Of a stretch of 64,000 nt of DNA, positions 53,850 to 62,287 are shown piece by piece. Source of the stretch: CAVVDT01 sp963747005 (lineage in GTDB: Bacteria > Pseudomonadota > Alphaproteobacteria > Rhizobiales > Aestuariivirgaceae). A program made the position numbers and the translations under genes. The stretch lies in assembly GCA_963747005.1 (NCBI GenBank), contig CAVVDT010000005.1, positions 62,001 through 126,000 of the forward strand, in the 5' to 3' direction. The notes beneath the pieces are model-generated. The model was not told the origin of the DNA. It saw only the letters and a program-made list of their open reading frames with translations, and ran no database searches. Numbering within the stretch: position 1 is the stretch's first letter; each line of letters starts with the position of its first letter.

Positions 53850-55541
53850 TCAGGCCGGTGCCGTCAATGGTTGTTCCCTGGCTCCAGCCTGCGGCAACTC
53901 GACATCCAGGGCACGCGCTGCGGCATAGACGATGATCGAGGCCTGGCGGCCGCGCAGGCGGATGCGGCGCCTCGCCTTTTTCGGCACCGCAATGCCGGCA
54001 AGCTCGGCGGTGGCGGACGACAGGATCAGTTCGACGCCGAGATCCTTGCAGGCCGATTCCAGCCGGCTGGCGGTGTTCACCGTATCGCCCAGCGCGGTTA
54101 CCCGCTCGCCCGCCCCGGTGCCGCTGGAGACCCCGATGCGGCCGAGAATGGCAAGGCCGGTGTGGATGCCGATGCCGATGCGCAAATTTTCCGGGATCTC
54201 CCCGGCCAGCGACTGGTTGAGTCCCTGCAGGACGCCGCCCATGGCACGGGCCGCGGCCACCGCCTCGCGCGCACCTTCTGAAGGCAGGCGATCCATGCCG
54301 AAGATCGCCATGATGCCATCGCCCATGAACTTGTCGATATAGCCGCCGGCATCGACGATGGCATCGCTCATGCGTGCAAGATACTGGTTGAGTAGGAACA
54401 CCACATCGAAGGGAAGCTGCTTTTCCGACAGCGCTGTGAAGCCGCGGATGTCGGCGAACAGCAGCGTCACCTCCTGTTCCACGCCCCAGAAATACTTGTC
54501 GACGCGGTGCAGGTCATCAAGGCTGACGCGGTGGGCCGGCAACAGTGTCACCACTTTCATGTCGCCCGACGGCACAATCTGGCAGGCCAGCCGGACGTTG
54601 GGGCCGGCGCCCACCCGCGCCAGCACCTTTTTCTCGCGCTCGCCCGGCGGCGGCAGGCGTTCAAGACCGGAAAGGACCCGCACCCGGCAAGTCGAACAGC
54701 GTGCCCGCCCGCCGCAGATCGAGGCATGGGGAATGTCAAAGTGGCGGGAGATGTCGAGGAGCGTGAGGCCGGAAGCGGTGGTGATGGTGCGGCCGTCGCC
54801 ATAGGTGATGTTGACACGCGGCCGGAGGCGGGCGAGCCCCATGCGTATGAGACGCAGGACGATAAAGCCGCCCAAGACCGCCCAATAGCCCCAGAAGGCC
54901 CAGTCGAGCCAGGTGAGGGCGAGGCGATATTGCTCCAGGGTGAAGGGCGACTGGAATTGGCTGAACAGCCGCACTTCCCGCCCTCCGACGGCAAAGCCGG
55001 CAAAGCCTGCCGAAGGTATCAGCACGGCGAGCCCCAGGAGATAAGGCCTCACCCGCTTGTACCAGGGCTTGAAGGAAAGCCACATGTGGATGCCGATGGA
55101 AGCGTGCACCCAGACCAGCACGATGAGCCCGGCCTGACGCCAGGCTTCGCCCGGCCACATGACCCACAGGGCATAGAGATAATTATCGTTGACGCCGAAG
55201 GCCTGATGAACGATGCGCGTGCCGATGATGTGGCGGAACAGGAGGATGGGAATCAACAGCCCGGCGGCGAGCTGCACCACGTCGCGCAGCGGCATCTTCA
55301 GCGAACGCCGGGTGATGAAGCGGGCAAGCCCCATGACCAGGTGGATGACGGCGGCCGTGACGAGGATGATCGTCACCGGCAGGCTGCGGGTGAACGCCAC
55401 CCGCCAGTCGCGGACTGCTTCCATGGTCTCGATGGAAACAAGGCCGAGGGCGTGGTTAAGGAGATGGGTGGCGACGAAGGAGAACATGATCAGCCCGGTC
55501 ACGATCCGGAGCTGACGGGTGAGCGAGCCGCCGCCGGTCAT
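53850..55541 (-). CDS. Redox-type adenylate cyclase: cytochrome-b-like membrane domain, [2Fe-2S] ferredoxin, class III cyclase
   Basis: 563 residues from ATG 55539-55541 (a GTG three codons earlier is possible). The first about 240 residues are six helices with several membrane His (VATHLLNHALG, AVIHLVMG, FRHIIGTRIVHQ, VWVHASIGIHMWL) as in the dihaem anchor of succinate dehydrogenase/fumarate reductase. Then a ferredoxin domain with C276-x5-C282-x2-C285 and C320, then the cyclase: LLFADIRGFTALSEKQ, YIDKFMGDGIMAIFG, and RVTALGDTVNTASRLE. It resembles CyaC of Sinorhizobium meliloti, a redox/quinone-sensing cyclase, from memory. It would couple respiratory-chain redox state to cAMP. Confidence 0.88.
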   Translation of the reverse strand: MTGGGSLTRQLRIVTGLIMFSFVATHLLNHALGLVSIETMEAVRDWRVAFTRSLPVTIILVTAAVIHLVMGLARFITRRSLKMPLRDVVQLAAGLLIPILLFRHIIGTRIVHQAFGVNDNYLYALWVMWPGEAWRQAGLIVLVWVHASIGIHMWLSFKPWYKRVRPYLLGLAVLIPSAGFAGFAVGGREVRLFSQFQSPFTLEQYRLALTWLDWAFWGYWAVLGGFIVLRLIRMGLARLRPRVNITYGDGRTITTASGLTLLDISRHFDIPHASICGGRARCSTCRVRVLSGLERLPPPGEREKKVLARVGAGPNVRLACQIVPSGDMKVVTLLPAHRVSLDDLHRVDKYFWGVEQEVTLLFADIRGFTALSEKQLPFDVVFLLNQYLARMSDAIVDAGGYIDKFMGDGIMAIFGMDRLPSEGAREAVAAARAMGGVLQGLNQSLAGEIPENLRIGIGIHTGLAILGRIGVSSGTGAGERVTALGDTVNTASRLESACKDLGVELILSSATAELAGIAVPKKARRRIRLRGRQASIIVYAAARALDVELPQAGAREQPLTAPA

Positions 55542-55707
55542 GCCGACCACGCCCGGCTGCCCGCGACAGCAACTGGCTTTGCGATGCGGTCCATGGTCTC
55601 AATGTGCCGCAAAGCGGGGATACGTGAAACAAACAATTTCTCGCAGCGATTGACGTTCGGGCGCTGCAATGGTCATGTATCGCGGACATGGATGACGAGG
55701 TGAAGGC

Positions 55708-56703
55708 ATGATGATCGCTCGGTATCTGGCGGTTGCGGCAACGGCATTAGCGGTGTGGGCCGCTGCGCCCCACCCGACACGGGCGCAGCCGCTATTCCCG
55801 GTGCTGAAGGACAATTTCGAGGGCAAGACCTTCGCCGCCGGCAGTGGGCTCTATTACAAGAAGAATTTCGAGCAGAGCGCCGGCACGGTGCGCTTCGTCT
55901 CGGGCGATGCGCGCCAGGGCAAGCAGGCGCTGGTGCTGTCGATTCGTCCGCTGTGTGCTGCCGATGCCAAAGGCTGCAGCGAGCGCGCCGAAGTGTGGGA
56001 GAAGAAAAAGGTGCTAGTGCCCTATGGCGACGAGGTCTGGTATGCCTTTTCCATGAAGCTCGCCGATCCGATCCCGCTTGACGACCACCGTTACCTGATG
56101 GCGCAGTGGAAGCGCCAGATCACCCCGGCGGCGCTGAAATCCTACAGCCCGTTCTTGGCCTTGAGACTCGACAAGGGCAAGATCGTCATCACGGTGGAGA
56201 CCGACGAGGTGAAGGTCGAACCGCTGGGCACGGCCGAGCGGCCGGACCACTGCAAGCCGGGCGAGACGCTGGTGTCGGACCGTCCGCATGACAAGCAGAC
56301 ACGGGCGCTGGTTGCCTGGCAGGCCGACATGCCGGTGACCGACTGGCGCTATCAAAACGGCTGCACCACCGAGATCGCGGTCAAGCATTACGGCAACCCC
56401 GTACCGGCAGCCGAAAGCGGCTGGATCGACTTCGTGTTCGATGTGAAGACCGGCCCGCGCGGCAACGGACGCATCGCGATTGCCGCCAACGGCAAGCCGG
56501 TGGCGCTGGTCACCGGCCATATCGGGCATCAAGGCGTGGGATTGGGGCCCGACATGTATTTCAAGTTCGGCCCCTATCGCGCCGGCGAGAACGCGATATG
56601 GACGGTGATGTATGACCAGTTTCGCCGCGGCCCGAGCTGCAGTGACGTGACTTCGGGGCCTATCTGCAACCTGTGGTCAGACACCGTCTCCGATGCTCAA
56701 TGA
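55708..56703 (+). CDS. Exported polysaccharide-lyase-like protein (heparin lyase I fold type)
   Basis: 331 residues from ATG 55708 or 55711, GAGGTGAAGG ribosome site. Signal peptide AVAATALAVWAAAPHPTRAQ. The mature part is a beta-jelly-roll: TFAAGSGLYYKKNFEQSAG, GKQALVLSIRPLC, CSERAEVWEKKKVLVPYGDE, VWYAFSMKLADPIPLDDHRY, LMAQWKRQ and GWIDFVFDVKTGPRGNGRIA, matching the heparin lyase-like family (PF14099) in pattern. Such proteins cleave acidic glycans. Its TGA lies inside the ATG region of the next gene (11-base overlap), a surprising coupling to a catabolic operon. Catalytic residues not verified. Confidence 0.62.
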   Translation: MMIARYLAVAATALAVWAAAPHPTRAQPLFPVLKDNFEGKTFAAGSGLYYKKNFEQSAGTVRFVSGDARQGKQALVLSIRPLCAADAKGCSERAEVWEKKKVLVPYGDEVWYAFSMKLADPIPLDDHRYLMAQWKRQITPAALKSYSPFLALRLDKGKIVITVETDEVKVEPLGTAERPDHCKPGETLVSDRPHDKQTRALVAWQADMPVTDWRYQNGCTTEIAVKHYGNPVPAAESGWIDFVFDVKTGPRGNGRIAIAANGKPVALVTGHIGHQGVGLGPDMYFKFGPYRAGENAIWTVMYDQFRRGPSCSDVTSGPICNLWSDTVSDAQ

Positions 56704-57739
56704 CCGTATCGAGGGCAAGTGGATCGACGCCTTTGAGCGGGTATTCGGCTTGTGCAAGGTCAAGGCCGGCGACGATGTGGCGATCCTTTCCGAGACCCAG
56801 TCGCGGCCACTGAACGTGCAGCTTGCCGAACTGGCGCTGCAACGCCTGGGGGTGAGGGCGTTCCACGTCGTGGTGGCATCGCCGCGGCAGGGATCGCCGG
56901 TGCCGGTGCGCTCCACCGGCGCCAGCCGGGCACTGTCGGGCCACAAGGCGGCGATCGCCTCGCTGCGCGAGGTCTCGCTGGTCGTCGACCTGACGGTGGA
57001 AGGGCTCCTGCACGCCCCGGAACTCCCCGACATCCTGTCAGGCGGCAAGGCACGCTTGCTGATGGTCTCCAACGAACATCCCGAGGCGCTGGAGCGGCTG
57101 GTGCCCGATGCCGCCATGGAAACCCGCGTCAAGGCAGCGGTGAAGCGCTGCCGCGCCACCAGCCAGATGACCGTCTCATCGCCCGCCGGCACCGATCTCA
57201 CCGTCGACATGCGCGAGGCGCGCACCGCCGGAGTATGGGGCTGGACCGACCGGCCCGGCACCGTCGCTCACTGGCCCGGCGGCGTGGTGGTGAGCTTTCC
57301 CCGCGCCGGTTCGGTCAACGGCCGCCTTGTGCTCGATGCGGGCGACGTCAACCTCACCTTCAAGCGCTATCTCGAGCGCCCCCTCACACTCACCATCGCC
57401 GATGACTTCGTCACTTCCATCGATGGAGAAGGCACGGACGGCGAGCTGATGCGGCGCTATTTCGCCGCCTGGGGCGACCGCAACGCCTACGCCACCAGCC
57501 ATGTGGGCTGGGGCCTCAACCACGGTGCCCGATATGAGGCGCTCGCCATGTACGACAAGCGCGACACCAACGGCACCGAGATTCGCGCCTATGCCGGCAA
57601 TTTCCTCTATTCCACCGGCGCCAACGAGTTTGCCGGGCGCTTTACCGAAGGCCATTTCGATTTGCCGGTGCGCGCCACGACCATCCGTCTCGACGGCGTG
57701 GCGGTGGTGGAGGAAGGTCGGTTGACGGATGCCGATTGA
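56693..57739 (+). CDS. NicX/M29-aminopeptidase-family protein (2,5-dihydroxypyridine 5,6-dioxygenase-like)
   Basis: 348 residues. The family includes aminopeptidases and NicX, the ring-cleaving enzyme of nicotinate degradation. The likely iron ligands of the NicX branch are visible: His in SHVGWGLNHGARYEAL and the His-x-Asp in TEGHFDLPVRATTI. Additional support is the next gene, an alpha/beta hydrolase like NicD (N-formylmaleamate deformylase), which acts on the NicX product. But other NicX-pathway genes (nicC, nicF) are not in the window, and CoA-linked enzymes follow, so another pyridine or N-heterocycle may be the substrate. M29 leucyl aminopeptidase is the alternative. Confidence 0.72.
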   Translation: MLNDRIEGKWIDAFERVFGLCKVKAGDDVAILSETQSRPLNVQLAELALQRLGVRAFHVVVASPRQGSPVPVRSTGASRALSGHKAAIASLREVSLVVDLTVEGLLHAPELPDILSGGKARLLMVSNEHPEALERLVPDAAMETRVKAAVKRCRATSQMTVSSPAGTDLTVDMREARTAGVWGWTDRPGTVAHWPGGVVVSFPRAGSVNGRLVLDAGDVNLTFKRYLERPLTLTIADDFVTSIDGEGTDGELMRRYFAAWGDRNAYATSHVGWGLNHGARYEALAMYDKRDTNGTEIRAYAGNFLYSTGANEFAGRFTEGHFDLPVRATTIRLDGVAVVEEGRLTDAD

Positions 57740-58475
57740 CGTCTTTGCCATACCGGGTATCGGGGGCGATGCCTCGTTGTTTCAGCGCGTTGCGGCCGAA
57801 CTGACACCAGACATTCACATCACTGCCCACGACTTGCCGGGCTACGGCGATACGCCCATGGCCGAGGAGCAATACGGCTTCGGCGATCTGGCGCGCCGGC
57901 TGGCTGAACACGGCACGCGCGAAGGCGTGGAGCGGCTTCACATCCTCGGGCATTCCATCGGCGGCATGGTGGCGCAGGAATTTGCCCTCACCTATCCCGA
58001 GCGCACGGCCTCGCTGGTCCTTTCAGGCACCACTTCGTCTTTCGGCTCGGCCGACGGGAGCTTTCAGAAGGCGTTCTTGAAGAACCGCCTTTCGCCGCTC
58101 GATGCAGGGCAGAACATGGCCGAACTGGCCGAGGCGTTCTCGTCCTCGCTGCTGGGAAGCGATGCCGGCCGGGAGGCGGCGGACCTCACCAGAAGCGCGT
58201 TCGCCGCGACGTCGGCGGATGCCTATCGCATGGCGATCACCTGCCTCACCACGTTCAACCGGCGCGCCGATGCGGGCCGTATCGCCGTGCCTTGCCTGCT
58301 GATCGCCGGCGTCGAGGACCTGAACGCACCGCTCAGGACCATGGCGCGGATGAGCGAGACCATACCCAACGCCCGGTTCGCCGTCCTGAAGCGCACCGGG
58401 CACATGGCGCCTTATGAGAAACCGATTCAATTCGCCCGCCTAATGCGCCAGTTCTACAAGGATATTTCCGCATGA
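57729..58475 (+). CDS. Alpha/beta hydrolase (NicD-like)
   Basis: 248 residues, overlapping the NicX-like gene by 11 bases. Catalytic triad visible: nucleophile Ser in HILGHSIGGMVAQEF, acid Asp in LLIAGVEDLNAPLR and His in KRTGHMAPYEKPIQF. The length and the NicX-like neighbour fit N-formylmaleamate deformylase NicD, but the family is broad. It overlaps the acyl-CoA dehydrogenase gene by four bases, placing it within a single operon. Confidence 0.75.
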   Translation: MPIDVFAIPGIGGDASLFQRVAAELTPDIHITAHDLPGYGDTPMAEEQYGFGDLARRLAEHGTREGVERLHILGHSIGGMVAQEFALTYPERTASLVLSGTTSSFGSADGSFQKAFLKNRLSPLDAGQNMAELAEAFSSSLLGSDAGREAADLTRSAFAATSADAYRMAITCLTTFNRRADAGRIAVPCLLIAGVEDLNAPLRTMARMSETIPNARFAVLKRTGHMAPYEKPIQFARLMRQFYKDISA

Positions 58476-59716
58476 GCGACGATGCGCCGATATTCGATCC
58501 GCAAGCCTTCCGCCTCACGCCGCAGGAAACAGAGCTGACAGACCTTGGCCGCAAGCTGGGCATGGAAAACTTTGCCGGGCGGGCAGCGGCTTACGACCGT
58601 GATGCCGTCTTTCCCACCGACAATTACGACGATCTGCATGCCGCTGGATTGCTCGGTATATGCGTACCCAGGGCCCATGGCGGGCACGGCGCCCCTTACC
58701 GGACCTACATGCTCACCGCCGCCGAGATCGGCCGCTATTGCGGGGCGACCGCGCTCACCTTCAACATGCATGTGTGCTCGTGCCTGTGGACGGGCGATCT
58801 GGCGGATGATCTCGACATGGACGGGGTCGCGCGCGACCGCCACGACCGCCACCGCGCCAGGCACTATGCCCGCATCGTCAACGAGGGCCGCATCTATGCC
58901 CAGCCGTTTTCGGAAGGCGGTGCGGCGGCCGCCGGCGTCGTTCCCTTTTCCACCTCGGCGAAGAAAGTGGATGGCGGCTGGGTCATCAACGGCAAGAAGA
59001 TTTTTGCCTCGCTCGCCGGCCATGCCCACTATTACGGCGTGTTGTGCGGCGAGGTGAAGCCGGGCGAAAGGCCGTCGCGCAAGGACACCATGTATATCGC
59101 CGTGCCGGCCGATGCCGAAGGAGTCAGCGTCGAGGGCGACTGGGACCCGCTCGGCATGCGTGCCACGGTTTCGCGCAACCTCGTCTTCAAGGACGTGTTC
59201 GTTTCCGAGGACGAGGAGCTGATGCCGCGCGGCGTCTATTATCAGGCGGCGACGCGCTGGCCGCACATGTTCATGACCCTGTCGCCGGCCTATATGGGCA
59301 TCGCCCAGGCCGCCTATGATTTCACGGTCAGGTACCTGCGCGGCGAATGGCCCGGCCTGCCGCCGGTGAAGCGGCGCATGTACCCCACCAAGCAGATCGC
59401 GCTGGCCGAAATGCGGGTCCGGCTGGAGCAGACCAGGGCCCTGTGGTTCCAGGCGATCAGCGAGGCGCGGCCCGATCCCTCGAAGGAGCAGGTGCTCAGG
59501 GCCTATGCGGCGCAATTCACCGTCATGGAAAACGCCAACGAATTGTGCCAGCTCGCCATCCGCACCTGCGGCGGCCAGTCGATGCTCAGGTCGCTGCCCA
59601 TCGAGAGGCTCTATCGCGACAGCCGCTGCGGCTCGCTGATGCTGCCGTGGACGGCCGAGATATGCCTCGACCGTATCGGGCGCGAGGGCCTCTACGAGCC
59701 GGGAGAGACCGACTGA
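58472..59716 (+). CDS. Acyl-CoA dehydrogenase family protein
   Basis: 414 residues. FAD-dependent acyl-CoA dehydrogenase with N-terminal helical domain (PTDNYDDLHAAGLLGICVPR, AHGGHGAP), middle beta domain (SEGGAAAAGVVPFSTSAKKV, DGGWVINGKKIFASLAGHAH, GDWDPLGMRATVSRNLVFKD) and C-terminal helical domain ending MLRSLPIERLYRDSRCGSLM. The LDDLDMDG and catalytic Glu region is of the type that acts on aromatic or branched CoA esters. It is coupled to the hydrolase (four bases) and to the ligase (TGATG). Substrate unknown. Confidence 0.88.
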   Translation: MSDDAPIFDPQAFRLTPQETELTDLGRKLGMENFAGRAAAYDRDAVFPTDNYDDLHAAGLLGICVPRAHGGHGAPYRTYMLTAAEIGRYCGATALTFNMHVCSCLWTGDLADDLDMDGVARDRHDRHRARHYARIVNEGRIYAQPFSEGGAAAAGVVPFSTSAKKVDGGWVINGKKIFASLAGHAHYYGVLCGEVKPGERPSRKDTMYIAVPADAEGVSVEGDWDPLGMRATVSRNLVFKDVFVSEDEELMPRGVYYQAATRWPHMFMTLSPAYMGIAQAAYDFTVRYLRGEWPGLPPVKRRMYPTKQIALAEMRVRLEQTRALWFQAISEARPDPSKEQVLRAYAAQFTVMENANELCQLAIRTCGGQSMLRSLPIERLYRDSRCGSLMLPWTAEICLDRIGREGLYEPGETD

Positions 59717-61230
59717 TGCGCGACCCGGCGGTGTGGGCCGAAGAGGCCGCCCGGCGCGATGCGGAAAAGCCCGCCATCCGGTTCGAGGGTCGGGTCATCA
59801 GCCATGGCGAGCTTGCCGATGCGGTGGACCGGGCAGCGGGCTTGCTGACATCGGGGCTCGGCCTGAAGGCCGGCGCACGCATCGGCTATCTCGGCCTCAA
59901 TGCGCCGGAACAGATCGTCCTGACGCTGGCGGCGGCGCGTGCAGGCATCATGGTGGTCGCCCTCAACTGGCGGCTGGCGGTGCCGGAACAGACCTTCATC
60001 CTCGCCAATGCCGAAATCTCCGCGCTGGTGATCGCCGACAACTCCGCTGAACGTATCGCGGCCCTGACGAACGGCCTTGGCGATATCCCCGTTTTCGGCT
60101 TCGGGGCGGGCGGCGGCGCTGCCTCGCGGTTTGCCGATGCCGTGGCGGCCGAAAGGGGCGGCGGCGGCATCCACGGCGATACCTCAAGCCCGCTCCTCAT
60201 CGTCTATACCTCCGGCACCACCGGGCGACCCAAGGGGGCGGTGCTGACCCGCGAAGCAATCCGCGTCAACGCCATCAATGCCCAACACATGCACGACATG
60301 ACGGCTGCCGACCACATTCTCACGGTGTTGCCCATGTTCCACGTGGGCGGCCTCAACATCCAGACGCTGCCCGCGCTGGCGCTGGGCGCGACGGTCAGCC
60401 TGCATGCGCGTTTCGAGCCGGGCGCGACGCTTGCCGCCATCGCCGCCGACCGCCCGAGCCTCACCGTGCAGGTGCCGGCCACGTTGCAGGCGATGATCGC
60501 GCATCCCGCGTGGCAGGAGACCGACCTTTCCTCGCTCAGGGCGGTGGCGACGGGCTCGACCGATGTGCCGGTCGACCTGATCGAGGCCTTCCATGCCCGC
60601 AAGGTGCCGGTGATCCAGGTCTACGGCTCGACCGAGACCGGCCCCGTCGCGCTCTACCAGCGCATCGAGGAGGCCTTCTCGACCGTCGGCTCGATCGGCC
60701 GGCAGGGTCTCATGAGCCGCATCCGTATCGCCGATGCCGTAGGCACCGAAGTGCCGGACGGGATCGAAGGCGAAGTGCTGGTCCAGGGCGGCAACGTGGC
60801 ATCGGGCTACTGGCGCGATGAGGCGGCGACGAGCGATGCCTTTCGCGACGGCTGGTTCCATTCCGGCGATGTGGCGGTGCGCCATGCATCCGGTCTCTAT
60901 TCGTTCAGGGACCGCATCAAGAACGTCATCATTTCGGGGGGCGAAAACATCTATCCGGCCGAATTGGAACGTATTCTCAGGACCCATCCCGGCATTGCCG
61001 AGGCCGCCGTCGCCGGGCGGGCGGATCCCCGTTGGGGCGCGGTGCCGGTGGCGGTGGTCGTGAAAAAGGACCCAAAACTCAGCGCCGGGGACGTTCTTCA
61101 GGCCTTCGACGGCCAGCTTGCCCGCTACAAGCATCCGCGCGCCGTGATCTTCGTCGATGCCCTGCCGCGCAATGCCATGGGCAAGGTGAGCGCCGAAGTC
61201 GTGGCCCGGATGATTTCTGATTTCCGTTAA
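59716..61230 (+). CDS. Acyl-CoA synthetase (AMP-dependent ligase)
   Basis: 504 residues. ANL-family motifs: LLIVYTSGTTGRPKGAVLTR (P-loop), VYGSTETGPVALYQR, GWFHSGDVAVRH, FRDRIKNVIISGGENIYPAE then LERILRTHPGI, and the C-terminal catalytic Lys in LPRNAMGKVSAEV. Activates a carboxylic acid to its CoA ester for the acyl-CoA dehydrogenase before it. ATG 59716 overlaps the dehydrogenase stop (TGATG). Last gene of the NicX-like operon; 168 bases later begins the next gene. Substrate unknown, perhaps an aromatic or ring-cleavage acid. Confidence 0.9.
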   Translation: MRDPAVWAEEAARRDAEKPAIRFEGRVISHGELADAVDRAAGLLTSGLGLKAGARIGYLGLNAPEQIVLTLAAARAGIMVVALNWRLAVPEQTFILANAEISALVIADNSAERIAALTNGLGDIPVFGFGAGGGAASRFADAVAAERGGGGIHGDTSSPLLIVYTSGTTGRPKGAVLTREAIRVNAINAQHMHDMTAADHILTVLPMFHVGGLNIQTLPALALGATVSLHARFEPGATLAAIAADRPSLTVQVPATLQAMIAHPAWQETDLSSLRAVATGSTDVPVDLIEAFHARKVPVIQVYGSTETGPVALYQRIEEAFSTVGSIGRQGLMSRIRIADAVGTEVPDGIEGEVLVQGGNVASGYWRDEAATSDAFRDGWFHSGDVAVRHASGLYSFRDRIKNVIISGGENIYPAELERILRTHPGIAEAAVAGRADPRWGAVPVAVVVKKDPKLSAGDVLQAFDGQLARYKHPRAVIFVDALPRNAMGKVSAEVVARMISDFR

Positions 61231-61286
61231 GGCAGATTTGATTGTTGAATACTGATTCTGTCCGATGAACCTCAGATTAACGTAAT

Positions 61287-61320
61287 GGTCAGGCGAGGTT
61301 CAGGCGCTCTCCCCTATAAC
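61287..61320 (+). promoter_or_regulatory. Shared promoter element, copy 1
   Basis: GGTCAGGCGAGGTTCAGG (61287-61304), then a 10-base gap and TATAAC (61315-61320). The same order and gap occur before the paralogous gene at 61918. The direct repeat has an 11-base period, as for OmpR/PhoB-type response regulators bound in place of a -35 box. Confidence 0.5.
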
Positions 61321-61398
61321 GGTCGCCATCCACGGTGATCGACGGCCAAGCACCTGACTGGTCACCAGAACCAACCACCGACCTCAAAGGAGAGAACC

Positions 61399-61641
61399 AT
61401 GATCCGCAAGACCATGCTCGCCCTCGCCGCCGTTGCCGCCATGACCGCCGCCGGTTCGACCGCCAATGCCGGCGTGCGCGTGTATTTCGGTGCGCCAGTG
61501 TTCGGCTGGGGTTACCACACGCCGCATTATGCCCGCTATTACGGCTACTATGGCTGCCCGAAGGTGTTCGTCGGCTACAAGAGGTACTGGAACGGGTACC
61601 GCTGGCACACCCGCAAGGTCTTCCGCCGCATCTGCTACTGA
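61399..61641 (+). CDS. Small exported Tyr/Gly-rich protein, copy 1
   Basis: 80 residues, AAAGGAGAGAACC ribosome site. Signal peptide MLALAAVAAMTAAGSTANAG followed by a Tyr/Gly/His-rich mature part (GVRVYFGAPVFGWGYHTPHY, ARYYGYYGCPKVFVGYKRYW) with two Cys at the end region (GCP and ICY). Paralogous to 61918-62175, sharing GVR(V/F)YFGAP and VGYKR.WNG. I do not recognise a named family, though small exported proteins with such compositions are common in this bacterial order. Ends before a terminator. Confidence 0.7.
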   Translation: MIRKTMLALAAVAAMTAAGSTANAGVRVYFGAPVFGWGYHTPHYARYYGYYGCPKVFVGYKRYWNGYRWHTRKVFRRICY

Positions 61642-61739
61642 GGCCTCCTCCAGGGCCTTGGCCGGCAGTGACCAGCGGGCGGCAAGCCTGCCACATGAAC
61701 CATCGCATTTTGCCGTTCGCGGCATCGCCGGCCAAAAGG

Positions 61740-61773
61740 CACCCGATGAGCCCCGGCTCATCGGGTGTTTTCT
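61740..61773 (+). terminator. Rho-independent terminator after copy 1 of the Tyr-rich pair
   Basis: Perfect stem with 13-base arms 61740-61752 and 61755-61767, CC loop and TTTTCT tail. One of the clearest intrinsic terminators in the window. Confidence 0.82.
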
Positions 61774-61815
61774 GATTCTTACGTAATCCGATTTCAGCTT
61801 GCACAGTCGCATTTT

Positions 61816-61850
61816 CGTTCAGGCAAGGTTCAGGAATCACGATCTATAAG
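61816..61850 (+). promoter_or_regulatory. Shared promoter element, copy 2
   Basis: CGTTCAGGCAAGGTTCAGG (61816-61834), 10 bases, then TATAAG (61845-61850), the same geometry as at 61287-61320. The flanks also share GTCGNCAT after the -10 region, so both genes probably answer the same regulator. Confidence 0.5.
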
Positions 61851-61917
61851 GGTCGACATGGACGGCAACTCGCCGGCGTTGCAGAGTATGCCGCCACGAA
61901 CCTCGGAGGAGAAAACA

Positions 61918-62175
61918 ATGAACCGCACCCTCATCTGCGGCCTCGCGGCCGCCGCCGCGCTGACCTGTGTCGCCACCGCACCGGCCTCAGCCGGTGTCCG
62001 ATTCTATTTCGGCGCCCCTGGCTATCAGTATGCGCCCTACTACCCGAGACCCTACTACTATCAGCCGCAATACAGGCCGGCCTATGTCTGCCGCTGGGTT
62101 GTCGTCGGCTACAAGCGGGTGTGGAACGGCTATTACTACATCACCGTGCCGAGGAAGCGGCAAGTCTGCAACTGA
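61918..62175 (+). CDS. Small exported Tyr/Pro-rich protein, copy 2
   Basis: 85 residues, GGAGGAG ribosome site. Signal peptide ICGLAAAAALTCVATAPASA then GVRFYFGAPGYQYAPYYPRP, with a Tyr/Pro/Gln run (YYYQPQYRPAYVCRW) and VVGYKRVWNGYYY. Shares start, YFGAP and VGYKR.WNG with copy 1, so this is a tandem duplicate whose central part has changed. Cys pair (VCRW, VCN) near the end. Function unknown. Confidence 0.7.
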   Translation: MNRTLICGLAAAAALTCVATAPASAGVRFYFGAPGYQYAPYYPRPYYYQPQYRPAYVCRWVVVGYKRVWNGYYYITVPRKRQVCN

Positions 62176-62219
62176 GGTCAGGCGACGGTGACGGCCGGCA
62201 TCTTCAAGTGACCGGATTT

Positions 62220-62253
62220 CTGCGGCGGGCCGGGCTCGCCGCAGTTTCTTTTT
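62220..62253 (+). terminator. Rho-independent terminator after copy 2 of the Tyr-rich pair
   Basis: Eight-base stem (62220-62227 with 62237-62244), nine-base loop, then TTTCTTTTT. It separates this gene from the convergent RidA gene. Confidence 0.75.
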
Positions 62254-62287
62254 GCGATGCATGACGAAGGAAGATTCGTCCCCCGGC

